Origin: Trichoplax adhaerens
Taxonomy: Eukaryota; Placozoa; Uniplacotomia; Trichoplacea; Trichoplacidae
Assembly: GCF_000150275.1 (NCBI RefSeq)
Contig: NW_002060945.1
Span: forward strand, 3,433,172 to 3,497,171
DNA: 64,000 nucleotides
Reading direction: 5' to 3'
The notes beneath the pieces are model-generated. The model did not search any database, was not told the DNA's origin, and saw nothing but the letters and a program-made list of their open reading frames with translations. A program made the position numbers and the translations under genes. Below are positions 10,315 through 25,600 of the stretch, in pieces (the stretch's first letter is position 1; each line of letters opens with the position of its first letter).

Positions 10315-13300
10315 TTAACAGCTTTTGAGCTCTAATTGAATATCAAGTAAATATTCATTTTTATTATTTATACTTTGGCGAAACAACTGTGTGTGTTGCC
10401 AAGCAACATCGCCTTTTCCTCCGCTCAAAAACGCCGTTAGAGTAACTTCTTGGCAATCATGTACTTCTGGACATTCAATTACTTCTTTTCCTTCATTAAA
10501 ATAAGAAAGTTGATGGTACCTTGAATCTATTTCTGGATACTCGATTTAGTTCAACTTATTTAGTTATGCTTACCTCCTGCCCACGACTTTTGTACTCCGT
10601 TTTCTCCTTTAATTGTCCATATCACTTGACCGTCTTCGTAAATTGCCGTAGAAGCAAATACAGAGATGGACTTCACTGCAAGACTAGCTTTCGATAAATC
10701 GATCTTCCAAGTTAATGATGCAGAATTGGTTCCTTCAATTCTAGCTAAGTAGACCTTTGGATAGCGAAGATAGAAAGAGAAAGCATGAATCTATCCTATC
10801 TTTAGTATTAAATTACGAAATTCATATGAACTATATTATTTAATAAATCAGATATAAATACATACCATCTTCCAATCGTGTTCAACTTTACGAAATAGAG
10901 AATTGGCTTCGTAAGTATAATTATCCCATCCACTGAGTTCATCTACTTTATCGTGTACATCGTCATTTGAATGTACGTAGACGTCGGTTGAAGGGCAATA
11001 TCTCAATCGAAATCTGAAAAGATTAACTATACGGTAATTATGGGAGTTCTATTTCGTGTAGATACATCTCGTTTACGATAAACGTTGATACCGTAACTCA
11101 CTTTTTATCAGATATGTCTTTTTCATTGGGCTCAAAAACAAAAGATTGACTTCTAGATGACGCATTTTTCGTTTCACCACGTGATTGCCTCCATGCTAGA
11201 GATCCAGATACCCTTCCACCGTAACCTTGCCCATCGGTCTGTTTTGGTGCAAGGAATTCCAAAATTTCAGCAAAGGATCGCAGTTGCAGCAACTGAACCC
11301 TTTCTGTAGGTTTATCTGACTGTAACTAAGTATAATGGAGCAAATGAATGATTAAAAATAGCACGAAATAACAAGGCTATTAGTTAAACTGTTTAAACAT
11401 TTAATAAATCTATCTTTTATCAAATTTTTACCTTCCGATTAAATGAATTTATTGCTTGTGTTAACCAGGTTTCGCGACATTCCTGACGTCTTTGGCGAAC
11501 TTCTTCCGATTTTGCGGTATAGCGCCACGTGACATCGACAACCTGCAGGGATTCAAAGATATTTTATGGCAGAAATGGTGATGGATGAACACTCGTGTAC
11601 ATAATAAACAAATTCATATCGAAAAGTGCATAGCACACATTTTCAACCTGCTCAGACGAAAAAGCAATGACATATGTTAATTTCTTCCCCCAACCAATTT
11701 CGTAGAGTAATGGTTTATCGCATGCATCTTCGCAAGGATCGCAATGTAGCCATCGTTGTTGACGATTAGAGAAGACCTCAGTCCAAACATGGTCTGTCCA
11801 ATCAATTACAAGTCGCGCCTCAAATCCCATAGCTCGACAGCATAGTGTGAAGCAATTAGCCCATTCTCCACATCTTCCTTCACGGGTATCAAGCAATTTA
11901 CTGGGGTGATTAAATCGTGGAAACCTTGTTATTAATCCACATATTGTGCATTTATAGGCTTCAACTCGTGATGCACCCCATTTTAAGTCGTCAGTAGTAG
12001 GAGGAGCATTTCCTATATTTGACGTCTGACCACCACAGGAGTTGCAAGGCGGCTGGTCAACCCATGAGAAGAAATTATTTTTAAACCAATGTAACAACTC
12101 TAAAAGTAAGTAGTCCATTATGATTTGGTCAGATTGATCTGGTCCGGCGGCGCCATCAATTTCCCGCTCCGAGAGTTTGATTGCTTTGGATCTAAGATCA
12201 TCGACAGGGATTACAGAAAGTGCTTTCGCTTGAGAATCTTTCTGTTCGTAAACCATTACTTGTTGAGACCATGTTTCTAACTTTGCATAAAAAGCTTCTT
12301 CTGATCTAGCCTTAAAATAACATTTATAGATACCATGGTATTATTCAATAGCGTTTCAATTTGTTCGAGATATACATCGCATAACATTCAATAATGTATA
12401 ATCAGAAATTCTTACTATCATTACGAGTTGTATACGCAGTAGATACAAAATTAAGACAAGTTTGAAGCACAGTACGAGTATTCATGTGCATGTACATGAT
12501 CATTGGAAGGGGAAAGTAATATTCAAATTGATGCTATCTTACAAGCTGTGATGTCAGTTGTTCACGTGGCGGTGCTTGTTGAGATGCTTGATTTAAGTTA
12601 CTTGGAGTAAGAGCTGGTGTTGCTACTAGTGGCGGTAATTGTAGATTTCTTCGAGTTCTTTCATTTATTAGCGATTGATGAATATCCGTTAAATCATGTA
12701 GCGGATATTGCAATGGTAGAATGTAATTGCCATCTTCCTATGTAGGAGAATGCAAGGAAAAAAGTTTATCAACAAAATTTAGAATGCAGGTAGGATTCAA
12801 TTTCAGACAAGACAGTTTGTACCAAAGAAGCAAGGCTTACGAAATGTCTATTGAGTTCTATCCGTCTATACTGTATGTATGAATTAAAGCTAAGTATTTC
12901 TATGTCTCGATTTTCTTACACTATGTTATTAAGAAAGATGTATGTGGGACTGTCGATAGCACGTATGACTAACGATAACTATATTTTGTTATGGATCACT
13001 CGATCTCTAACGCTATCATTTCATTCAATTCCCGTCTACTGTGCTGTACTGTAGATCAACACAAATACGAGTATTGATATCGGTATCTTTACAATCTACA
13101 TGTTGCTATTTTGTGATAAAGAAAGACGTTATTGGCCATCAATTACACTTGGAAAGACACAGTTATCCTTCGTATTATTCATAGTAACCCTCTACATCCG
13201 TAGTAAACACGTCTATACGAGTATTTACAATATTTTATAATATGCTCGTATTTACTTATGATGATGATTATACTACAGTACTGTCCAGTAGATCGCTTGA

Positions 13301-13682
13301 ACAATACTCCAGTATGCGGTACTGTACTTTGTATTTGCCATCATTATAACTGGGAAAGGAACACTTGCCTTCGTGGATTATTGATTGTACTCAATATAAC
13401 ATCATACATATACATATAAGAGTTTAGAATATTATTAGTTGCTCATGATGAGCGAATGATGACTACCTGTCGAAATCCCATCGCCAGAAGGCATTCAATA
13501 GCGCCATCAGCAGGTAAAATTCGATTCTTAAAGATATCATTGGTAGTTTTAATCTTGCGAAACTTGATAATCTCTGGCTCTTTTAATATGTTACTAGTAT
13601 AACGAAGTATAGCATATGAAGCATCATCGAAAACTTTCCCGCTATTTTTCTCTATCAATCGAATTACTGTAGCGTGCACCAT
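10315..13682 (-). CDS. NGLY1: Peptide:N-glycanase (PNGase), 8 exons
   Basis: Cytosolic deglycosylase that strips N-glycans from misfolded glycoproteins exported from the ER. Exons on - are 13682-13467, 12737-12543, 12310-11648, 11542-11432, 11319-11102, 11013-10866, 10754-10574 and 10526-10315. All junctions are GT/AG and in phase, giving 647 residues (human 654). Exon 1 is an N-terminal PUB domain, which in relatives binds the p97 tail. Exon 3 holds the transglutaminase-type core: zinc cysteines C226/C229 and C258/C261, catalytic Cys284 in GRCGEWANC, His311 in TDHVWTE and Asp328 in HCDPCED. Exon 4 begins VVDVTWRY. The last exons form the C-terminal PAW mannose-binding domain, ending with [13 protein letters not shown]. 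All three domains and the catalytic triad are intact. The ATG at 13682 is the only in-frame start before the PUB helix. Confidence 0.95.
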
Positions 13683-16623
13683 CTTGTCTAGTAGAAGTTG
13701 GGAAGTTTGGAGTTTACGTTAATGCAGAACGATTTGCGATTTTACTTGGAGTTCCAAAGCTGCAGAAAATAATTTCCCTTTGAATGGGTTGAATTTACAG
13801 TTCTACTGTACTCTGCGCAGTACTGACTCAGCTGGCACTATAGTATAGAGCACTGTACTGAACAGTACGATACGGGGCTGTAGTGTACAGTACGTTCTAC
13901 AGCTACAGACAGTGTACTGTACGGACAAGGCCAATGGCAATCTCAGATTCAAAAAATTTCTTTCCAATGGTGAACTTCTCGGAGCGAAATTTAACCAGCA
14001 TAAATAAAGAATTCTTGAAGGCTGGTAATTGATTATCTTAGAATTTACAGGAATACTGCCACACCAAGTCAAAAGTTTCAAAAATTTCTAATCAGGAATT
14101 TCTCATGACCAAACTTAGCCAGCGTAAATAAGAATTGTTGAAGGCTGGTGTTTACCTTACAGTAAATAATGCTGTCGAATTTGCACCAATACTGCCGCAT
14201 GAAGCAAAAAGTGAGCATTGCTAACCCCAACATCTTGGTATGCCACTTCTCGTTCGTTATTAATTACCGCATTATTTCAGGAGCTTTAATGAATTAAATT
14301 ACTGTATTGTACACTTGCACAAGATAATGTTTAGACGTACACGGATAAGCCCATGGACTTGTATGCTGTAACATGGACTACTAAATTACATTTTTAGGTG
14401 CATCTAGTAATCCATGTCTGTAGGCATTGCATTCTGGACCGAAGTAGTGCGGATTCTCGCTCGTTAGATATGTGCCGACTACGTGCAGTAGTGGATTTTC
14501 AGAGGAGGAAGCTGAAAACTATAAATTAACAACTCGGGAAGGGATCTCTTACTAAAAGACAGATATCATACGTTCAATGTACTTATACCATAGTACAGCA
14601 TGAGATCGAAATCACCTTGAAAGATATAGTAACTTGCACCTTATCGCTAAACAAATAAACCTTGCTCAAGATGGTACTTCTAAGGCGCATCAGCGCGATC
14701 AAAATCGCTTATTCCTTGTAGCTTTCTTTATCAGTGAATTTTGAGAACGCTATTAAGTAACTTGAATTACAATACTGCACAGGGTTTAAACGGGAAAGTA
14801 TTTATGAAAATGATTGATGGTAATTACAATTCTGTGGCCATCATCGATTGGAGCTGATTCGACTCTATAACTTCACTAGTTAGAATTAAATTCAAGCATT
14901 TAACAGGCATGCTTTGCTTACAACTATTGTAAAATTGACATCTAGCTAATTACACTACTGTAGGATACCTGAATGTATGTTGAAAATCTCATTTCGTGGT
15001 CCAGTTGTGGACATTAAATTAAACCAATGATCATTGGTGATGGAAAGCAGGTGCAATATACCATAATACGCAAAATTTGCATACAAGTTTTTCGATTTTA
15101 TCGAGCCTTCTTGTGCTATATTATAATAATATTTGTTTACGTATCATTAATTCATCTGTAGTACAAAGACAGGGAGCTTCTTCCCTTGGGACTACAGGCT
15201 GGCTCAATCTGTACCACTCTTACAACAACTCTCACTACTTGACATGTAGATTCTAAACTTCTAGCCGAACATTTGTAAAAGGCTTGTTTAGAATATAAAA
15301 TAATCCGCACAGCATATAAACAGAGCAACAATCAATAGATCGTTTTCGTCGCAGTTTTCATCATCTACGATCACTACCTTAACTATGCTGTAGATGTGGT
15401 ATGGTAATAAAGTTAGTACTTTGATTTTGGTGCTCTTTGGTTAATAGCCTGCGAATAAACCCTGCACAAGAATCCGTAAATTTAAAACGTCATCTATGGG
15501 TCCGAATCAATTGAGGTTGACACTTTTGTCAATGAATTATCTACGTTATGTATTTTTAGTCAAATTTCATGAATTAAAACTACTGTATAATATTGAGCTA
15601 GTTGAAATAAATTGCACCTATCACACTTATTGTAAGTTATGTATTCTAAATATCCATGATCAAGTATTGCAAAAAAACATTCAACTGTAACGTCGTCATA
15701 TCGTGCATACAGTTTGTGCACTGTTTTGCATATTACTTTCATGCATTTCAAATTTTTTGTATGAGACTATGAGGCATCAAACCAATTGTAGATAACTATT
15801 ACAGATTATATTTTGTAGTAGTATTAAACAGTAAAAGTATTATTTTTGATGAATGATAACATATCAGAGGGGGATAATTAGAATCACAGGCTCGCCCAAA
15901 CTCTTTGATAATATCACGATAGCATACAAAGGCACTACAATAGCTACGCGCTATGTATTCGTCACAGCAGATACTTAATTGCAAATAACGTCTTATTATT
16001 TATGCAGCGCCATACGGCATAACGGTCAAAGTGAGTCAATTTACCGTTAAATAAAACTGTCAATAAGGATACTGCTGTACTACAACGTTATAGACAGACA
16101 TATTTATATAGGTCGTTATAGATATATGTGCATTCATAAATAATCGCCAGTACAGTAGCGAACTAAAATTTGGAACTTAATCTGAAGCCATAGACTTCAA
16201 TGGTTTAAATATACTCACATCATTATTGCTTATAGCACACAAACTGTCATAAATAATCAATATAGTGGCTTGTGATAGCGAGATACTCTTCGCGTTAGTA
16301 GATTTCAGCTAAAAGTAATGAAAAGCTTTCCAAGTAATAATTTTTATCTCGAATTTGCTCCTAGACATATCATGAAGTTACATAGCTACAATCAAATTAT
16401 ACTTGTATAGCTGATACGGACTTCAATCTACACTATCGAAATATTCTTACCTACTGTAATAAGTGAATTTAACAACAACAATATAGTACTACGGTACTTG
16501 GCATATACCTATTGGGCATCTTATCAAATAATTTACAGAAAAAATTGGCTAAGAATCGTAGAATCGTAAAATCTTTCGTGATAATTAAGCAAACTTTAAT
16601 AACAAGAAAGAATATTACTGTGC
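13683..16623. other. Intergenic between NGLY1 and the ORP gene (divergent starts)
   Basis: About 2.9 kb between two divergent genes, so both promoters should lie here. A dense patch of GTACTGTAC/GTACAGTAC-type words occurs at about 13800-13930. The short open frames at 13803-14081 and 15496-15984 look like chance, and the first runs through the palindromic patch. Confidence 0.5.
13800..13930. repeat. Patch of GTAC-containing palindromic words
   Basis: Repeated TGTACTG, AGTACAG and GTACAGTACG words on both strands form overlapping inverted repeats. The same vocabulary recurs near 33640-33770, 38430-38580, 38720-38790, 39060-39200 and 57910-57970. Confidence 0.7.
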
Positions 16624-19600
16624 ATGATGGAGACCAAATCAAGCAAGACTGAAGTAAAAACTGATGACACATCTCCTATTTCAGTACGGCAAACAAGCCT
16701 CCCTGACAAAGATAAACGGATACGTTTCAGGAGCGAAGACAAGGTTAACCTAATTAGATCTTATTTTTACGAACTCTTCGACTATTGTATGAGTATACTA
16801 CCTATACAGTTGTTACATGAATCACCTTTTAACTTAATCCGTCATTTAACGCCCTTATAACTTAGTTGAACTATTGTGCTGTAAACAGAATACTCATACA
16901 AATGCGTACGATACTCAAAGTTTTGTCATATAAATACCTTGAATGAATTACGCTCATCAAAAAAAGATTATCCACTACAACTCCTCTGATTCCTTCCAAA
17001 ATATATGATTGAGCACAGATAATGCGATACTAAATTTTAATTTTATACCCTATTTACAGTTCAAGAAGGCATTAGTATCTAACCGAAACATGTTAATGTA
17101 TAAACTATCGGTCTTATATAGAGTAGTTTAAATACTATACTATGTTGCATTATTAAATAAGCGTCTGTTGACTATGCAATATAGTACTGCAGTTGTCAGG
17201 TCGGTTATCATTTTGTCTTATATATTTTTGTAGCATCCCAATATCATTGCTCGATACCGTAAGCTATGATGACACAATTAGACAGTTCTGTGCTTTGAGT
17301 AAGAGATAATCGCTCGAAAGGAATGAATGTGAATTCCTATCAAATGTGAGAAGGAGTCAATAACATATTTGAAATACGAAAAATAGAATGCAAATATGAT
17401 AGCTATAAAATTCTGTCTTTAGTGGTAGGGAAGTTGTCTCATTTACGTATTACGAATATATTATGACTTTGTCATGTATGGTAATAATTGAAAGTTGTCC
17501 AAGTGAATGCATAACTGCACTTTGATCCAGGTTCCACAGCAATATTATCAGTCACTATATCTATTCGTACATTGCTTTACATATACGTATAACTGCACAA
17601 TTCCTAAAGATAATTTGATCAATCTTTTTGATTCATATACGCCTATTGAATATGAGCTACAACAAGTCCTGATAATACTTGTACGTATTCAGAAATTTAA
17701 ATAGCTTATAAATTAATAAGAATTGGTGCATATCAGATCATATTAATTATCCACTTTTATATTTTTTGTAGTAGCCTCTACCTTGTGTGCCTCGCTCTGA
17801 AAAATTCATTGACGATCAGTATAGTAAAGAGATAATAAAAACTACCAAAACCCGTAAAATTCCACGGTATACTGTACTAACAACGTGATGCACGTACGTG
17901 CTATCGTAATAATATGATTTGAAGTGATCATTCTTACGAATTGCTGTAATATCACAAATATACGAATATTGTAGTAACAGCATGATTCATGATCTTGTGA
18001 AGAAACTAATTAATTATAAATACGAGTCGTACTTGTCATACCTTTATCATATTTTACAATGTCTTCAGAAATACAGTCATATTATAGAATACTATATTTT
18101 TCACTAAAACTTGCCAATTTATAAATATATGACTGTATAACACAATATTTTCAGGTTGCAGAAAGGTAATCTTCCACTTTGTGGTGCTCCACGCTGATAA
18201 AGTTTGTCCCTATGTAATTTCAGCTTGACAATAATCATGCAGCACAGTATTTGTATATTGCCTGCAGTGAATTATTAAGCCTTGTATTAATGGGAATGTA
18301 AGATAGACTTACTGCACTACATGTATACGTCATATGTACAATATACTAGGATTAATAACTACTAGAAAGCGGAACTCTAAATATCCCTAGCACGATTGCA
18401 GTTCTTTAAAACATCTTCTATATAGGATCCCTTACGGAACGTATACGAATCGTTGCAACTTCAACTAAACCATTTATTTTAACTGTTTACTTAATTTCTA
18501 ACATTTAGACAGATTTGTCGTTCATATTGTGTACGTAAAAAATACGTCTATTACTATTCTCGATTTTTTTACTGTATGTATCATAACCCTTCATCAAAGT
18601 TCTCATGTAGCTGCAATGTGTAGGTATAGTTATAATCTATCACAAGATACAATTCAAGTATGTCCTTGCGCTAAGCAAGAAAGAACACGAGCGTTACCTA
18701 TCGTTACTGCAATTTTTATTAAGCTTCATAGCTATCCCGCAAATGGTAAACTGTGCTCATTAAAAGATTTCTCTTGGATGATATCGGTAGCTAGAATGAT
18801 TCTTTATTCGTCTACTGTAGTCACAATTTATATGAAACATAACGGTCACTTTTCTGCTAGCTACGTTGTACAGTAAGTACACATAAAAGCTTACACTACA
18901 GCATATAAAGTTTTAAAAATACAGGGAAGATGAAGTTTTAATGCAATTTAAAACACGGCTGACCAACACGTTTAGAATCTGGCTATATGATGGGTAGTTA
19001 TTCTCTCCTAAATTTTATAGAATTGATTTTTGTAAATCCATTTTTTAGCACAAATACTAGTATGTACTATTGGATCATTTAGGAATTCTATTCACATTGG
19101 GATCCGCTGTGTATTATACGTATGTATGTATTTGGTAAAACATAACTTTACAAAGCAACATCAGGATATCATATCTTCGTTCATCTGTAGTAATAAAATT
19201 AAAATCGTTCATTTGGTATAAAGTAAACTCTTATTATACATAGTAATTTCAAATTTATAATATTGAAAACTTATTAGCAGACTAGTTAATCGATATATCA
19301 ACACTATGTAAAGCTTGATAACTCTGTAGTCGTAACAGATAGACCTACAGCTAGTATAACCCTCTTATTTTATGATCGTTTACCATACACATTTGTATAA
19401 GATACCCAATAATAATATCTTTATATAAATCAGAACTAAATATATTAGTGTCAAAAATTGAAAAACAATAATAATAATAATGGATAGTATTCGCTAATGC
19501 AATTATTCATGGATTAGGACGACAATAAGTTGTTTTCTTGTGCACTATATCATTTATAGCAGTATGATCTCATGTTAAAAATACCTTCAGCAAAGACAAA

Positions 19601-22600
19601 GACGATCACTACTAAGTACTCTTTGAATATCAGGCATAAATAGCACTAGGTAGAATCAACGATAAAACTTTTAGCCTGTACAATGTGCGTACATCTTATA
19701 TAATTATGAATTACAGGAATTGTAAATGAGTATGCGTTGAAACGGCCATTTCATTACGTGTGTAATAACTTACTCATACTTATACGCATATAATAAGATG
19801 AACATCACTTTCATTGATTACCCTTCTTGGCTTGTTTGACAGCCTATACCAGTAATAAAATTTAAACTTACAACTAGAGTATTCGACTAGCGGCATGATT
19901 TTCCTACCAATTAGAGAATATTCATCTGGTTGCTATTGATAATACGTATATATTGACTTTGCACACTTTTTTGATCATTTTAGGGAGTTCGTGGTGGAAG
20001 CGACCAAGATAAAAAAAAAAATAGCGTCCAGACCAACAAGGATTCCAATGAAATTGCAGAACCAATAGAAACAATAAAAACTATCCCGCATGACAACCTT
20101 ATTGGAGGTAATAGTGACGGGGAAATAGCAGAAACTGTAGAAATCATCGGAGAGTATTTATTGAAAAAGCGCAAGTGGCCGATGAAGGGTTGGCATAAGG
20201 TAAGGAGTAATGCATTCAAAAATAAACGTTAGCAAGCTGCACCTGACTTTACTAAAAGTGCCCGATTTTGACTACCCAGCCCACGCTCCTCTAATCTGAG
20301 ATGATTCAATATTATAAATTCAATAGCGCAGACAAATGTAAATCAATCTAGTTTAGAAAATTTGAATGAATCCTATTAATATGTAAATTAAAAAGGAAAT
20401 ACACAGTAGCTAGTGCTAAGTAATAATGATGGACAAGGTATTTATACTATAGCATCCATGATCAAACAATACTTGACCACTTTAACCCAGTAACCTTCAT
20501 ATCTGTTTCAATAATATTAAAAACAGCAATATAGATAGCCAACAAATGAGATTTAGCAATATTATAACTACAGAATGAGGAGTTCGATCAATAAAAATGA
20601 AAGTATTAACTCTATACGGACGATATTGACGAAACAAGAAGGAGACATAAGACAATAGGATAAGAACATAAGAAACGATCAAAAGTAAAAAATTTCTTTT
20701 GTTGATAGGTACTGTTTATCTTTAACTTTGCATTATTGTTATTTTTTGTCTTCTATCCTCATTTTCAATTATTCATGTTAAAATATGATCCGAGCATTGG
20801 CTCCTCTATCATATCTACAATATCATCAACGTTCAGAATTTTCTCACTTATTTTACTTCTTTAGAATTCATTTACAATCACCTAGGAATAGTGTTTACTT
20901 TTGTAAGAGTCTGCGCGTATGTATGTACATTATTAGCAAATGAATGGCCTTCTCTTTACAGCAGTATAAGGGTATGATGAAGAAAGCTGAGACTCTCAAT
21001 AACAGTATCATTTGTATAGTCTTGAAAAGGATAAAAACTATATTGTGTTGCTGTAAGGTTGATAAAGTCGGCTGTAGTGGCTCTGCTCCACTCTGACTCT
21101 ATTACCTTTTCAAATATCGGTCATCTTTTGTTTACATCCAGTCCTCTCTACAATGTATATTGGATTGTAAATTATATAGAAATAGACCATGACAGTCGTT
21201 ATTTATACTTGTATTTATTCTCAATTTTTTCCATTCATTATGTTATTTCTGCCTTACATCTAATACTAGGATACCATCTATATACCGAGAGTCTACAACA
21301 TATACAGTATTCTATTGTGTTGTCTTTTCTAGTTAACTTCATTATATTTTCAATAACATTCCCAATTTAGACATTACTCTCAATAATACTGCTCAACTCA
21401 CTCCTCTAACCAATCATACTTTCTATGGTAATATTTGGCTCATCTATTGATTGTATGACGCAAATTGAGTTTAGAAGATTACCATACGGTTTTTAATAGT
21501 CAAAGCCATTGATTATATACTATAATAAGTCTCAACGTCATAATAATATTATTACCAACCTATTCAGATATAGCGTCATCACCCTACCAATTCTATCCTA
21601 TTCTATACATTCTTCAACATTAGTCGATCACTGAAACTTTCACAACGAGAGCAATATCGATAGAGTAGAATATTCGATATTATTTTTCATCATCTGATCA
21701 AATACCATTTCGTATCAATTCTGGTTGGGTGTAATTGTGTAAAGTCCTATTTCACGCCCAACACATTAAATCCAATAACTGAACATTATCTTTAGAGCTG
21801 AAACTTTTTTGAAAGTAATAGAATCAACGTAAGTAAGATAGTCGAGCACGCTTTGAAGTCAAAATTGGGCTTAATATTAGATTTACTTCTTTCCATAATG
21901 GATTTTCTTAACCAAACTGACTAAAAAAGATGTTGCTCTACTTGCTCTTCTAATTGATTATTTTTTTAAACGATAGAGATTCTTTCGATTGGACAAGGGA
22001 ATTTTAATCTACTCTCATACACAATCGCAAGTAAGTAAATTTCAAGGAAAAGTAATGATTAACTGCTTTAGTGTGGGTAAAGTAAGTTTGAAATTATTAA
22101 TCTTCGACAAGTTCAAGAAGAGACACTAAATTACTGATGTAAAATATAAAATAAAATCAATTCTTTTAAAAAAGCAAATTGCTTTATTCTCTATATATCT
22201 GCTATAATTCACATACAACACTTTCAATTTCTTTTCCTATCTCTTATCCCTTCATTCTTTATTTTACATACGTCTTATCGGTTCTATAGTCATTATTTCT
22301 CTTGAATATCGGAAATTACGAAAGCGTTGGAGTTAGCAGAATATAAATTATGATATATTTCCTAGTTACAGATAGTACAAGTCTGCGTTGATCATATGAT
22401 AGATTTTGAATACACTTTACTATTAGTTTAGTAAAGTTAGACTAATGACCATATTTACTGGCTTTGATAATAAATATGTTGATGGTGTTATAAATAAGAC
22501 GAAATCAAAAATAACCCTTCATACGTTCATTGGATAGCGCTTTGACAACCCACTTACATAAAACAACATCCTATAACACTAGTAAAATGATAGATCAACT

Positions 22601-25600
22601 ACATTTGTGGTATTAACAGACATTAAGATTTCCCTTTAATTTATTTTTACTGTGCTTTATGTCGTCTCATTTACGTATATGTAAATATATATGTAACATT
22701 ATACATGGTCTCTAGCTTGAAATAATATCTAAGTTGTTGTAGTTGATTGTATGGTGAGTCTTAAAAATTAGAATTCTCACAAGATTCGGAATATCTCGAA
22801 ATGAACCATTCATAATGTCGCGTTGCTATTCGCAATGTTCTACGTTAATATGATCTATCAAACCAAAGTTAAAATTTATCAACTTAACCTATCCTTCGTT
22901 CTTTTCTTTGATCATTTTTTTAATGCCCTTTTGCCAACGTAACAATAAATTTCTACAAATTCAATTCTGATTTATACTTGGTTTCCTTCGAAGTTTAAGT
23001 ATTCAGCCAATAATCGAAGCTAGCGCTTTACCTTGTTAATTCTAATTATGATTTGTATACTACGTAGTTAACACTACATGTATATAACTTTCTTTTGAAA
23101 TTGACTTCTTTGATTTGAGCATCAATGATGATAATCATATTTAATGTTATAATGATGTCAAGTGCCTGATAAAAAACTGCCTGAAAGATATCCTTAGATC
23201 TGATAATAGATTTTATCCAATGCCGTTTTTGGCTTTCTAATCTATTTTGTAGTTGACTACGTAATTTGCTAATATGAACATATAACACGGAGTGTACTTT
23301 ATATTTTTAACTGCTATTATATATGCGATCTTTATAACTCTATAATAGATGCAAAAAGGTAAAATTAGTGGAGCTATCTCAGTAAAACAATGTGCAATAT
23401 CTACCAAACGTAATGCACTACGAATCGATATCGATGAAGAATTCGTTTATCATCTCAAGGCAAGTCATTCTTCTATTTTATCAATACTCAGATATTCATA
23501 ATCGTAAGCTTCGTAAATATAATATCAATGTCTAACAGTTGACTTTTACTCATCTACTTCCCTTTCTGAAATATTTACTGAAGTTACTGATATTACAGCA
23601 TAATACCTATTATCATAAAGAATACGATAATATATACAGTCTGAAATAAATTTATTTTTTTACATCCTGTACGGTCTCTAATAATAAAAGAATATATTAT
23701 TTGATAAATTGATCATGCCGATTAAAAAGGCATCATAAGTAGATTGACAGAGACGAATCTTTAAATTTCATCTTCTGTTTCTATCCAAATTAAAGCGTTT
23801 AAATTGAGTTCAAAGAATCATGAATATCGATAGTATTATTTTTAGTTTGCTTCATCATCAGATGTCTAAATCATACATAGAAATATTTTACTGCAGACTA
23901 GCTATTGTCTATTAAATTATATAATAATCTTTTGTGACAGAGCATAGTTGAGATGCTTTCTCCCTGTACATGGTATAGTATAGTTAGCACGCTTGAATTA
24001 TATATGGTATATATATATATATATATATATATCACGCTAACAAACCTCTACGACTACATTATTTATCAGTATCCAATTTTCTCAATATGGTCCTTATTCA
24101 GTACGTACATGGGTAACTGTGTACAAGATACACTCGTATATGACTTTGAGAATTTTGTATAAAACGAATCTCATCTAGTTAGTATACTTGCCTGAAACCG
24201 ATTCAGTTTTATTACATGATAATAGATTCCACTTATTAAGAGTAGGTGACACTTAAGTAATATAGGAATATTTCAATAAATAGAAATGATTTTACCCCAT
24301 ATTTTATGAATTATAATGGCTAAGATCAATCAATGTTGCAGTAGCATAATAACAAAATTAATAATGATCAAAGTTAACTATTTTACAATTTTAGTCTTTT
24401 AAAACGTCATTAATATTGAAAAATAGGCTAAAAATGATGAACAATTTTGTCGTTGGATCAAACATCTGAAAGCACATCGTGATTACTGCCATAAGTTGGC
24501 ATCAATTAATTTACGTACATCATCGATTCAAAGTCCATCTGTATTACATCATTCTACTCATCGTATTAATGTTGATAAAAGTAGTACGCCATATAATCGA
24601 GAAGTAACTGTTGTTGAACCATCACCAAGTGACGGTAATGCTGAAGATAGCTATTGTCAAGTCACCGATAATAAGCCTGATATTGAAAAACTAAAACTAG
24701 GTAAATAAAGATCGTACCATTCAAATATTAGTGTTATATGATCTTCTCACAATTGATTGATGTTTTAGCTTAAATTCTTTTGCTCGATGTTTTTTCTTGA
24801 ATCTTGATATATATTAGCGAATGTCAGTTATAGATACCTATGGTTAAACCTTGTATGTACAGTTCAGATTTGTTTGTAGGGTTCATTTAAATTTACCCAT
24901 ATCAAAATAAGAGTGTTTGAACTTGTATAACTAATAAAAATAGAGAAAATTTTATGTATTATTATTATAAAAATCAATATCTACCATTTCTACAGCTACT
25001 TTACAATCGATAAATTTCACAAATTCTATCATGATAGCAATAAATAGTCAATTACGTGTTCTTTGGACTATCAGTGATTTACAAACTTTACGATTACTTT
25101 ATTAGAACTTCATGATGCCGAAGAAGGATTAACTAGCCTATCACATTTACTGACTAAAATGAAAAATTCAATCGCACATCTTGACAATATCAATGAAAAA
25201 CATACTCAAGCCGCAGTATGTATTTTGTTATCGATCTCTTGATAAGAATATCTAAAAAATTTTTAAAATTAAAAAACCTTTTTCTATCGCTGTTGTTATT
25301 ATTATTATCTTTCTATTCATTTTACATTCAATCAATTGAAACTGGTAATTTCTTTTTCACACTATTTAAATTAGTCATCAGGTACATCAGTGTCCGATAG
25401 TGAGGTTAATGATAAGTCTAAAAAGAAAGGGCGCAAACTAAACGTAAAGAATACTACAAATTCTTCCTCCAACACGGTAAGTCAGCGATGTGTTACCCAA
25501 TTTCTATGAGGTTAACGAGATTGAAATAATAAGATGCTGAGAAAAAATAACGCACCGGTATTCGCTATTTTTAATATTTGAAATTAAATTAAGTGTGTAA

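Noticed and set aside
13803-14081. 92-codon open frame on -
   Set aside because: Its second half is a translation of the palindromic GTACTG patch.
18529-18876. 115-codon open frame on + in an ORP intron region
   Set aside because: No domain, no homology to ORP N-termini, lies between well-supported ORP elements and has no phase-compatible splice sites that improve the gene model.
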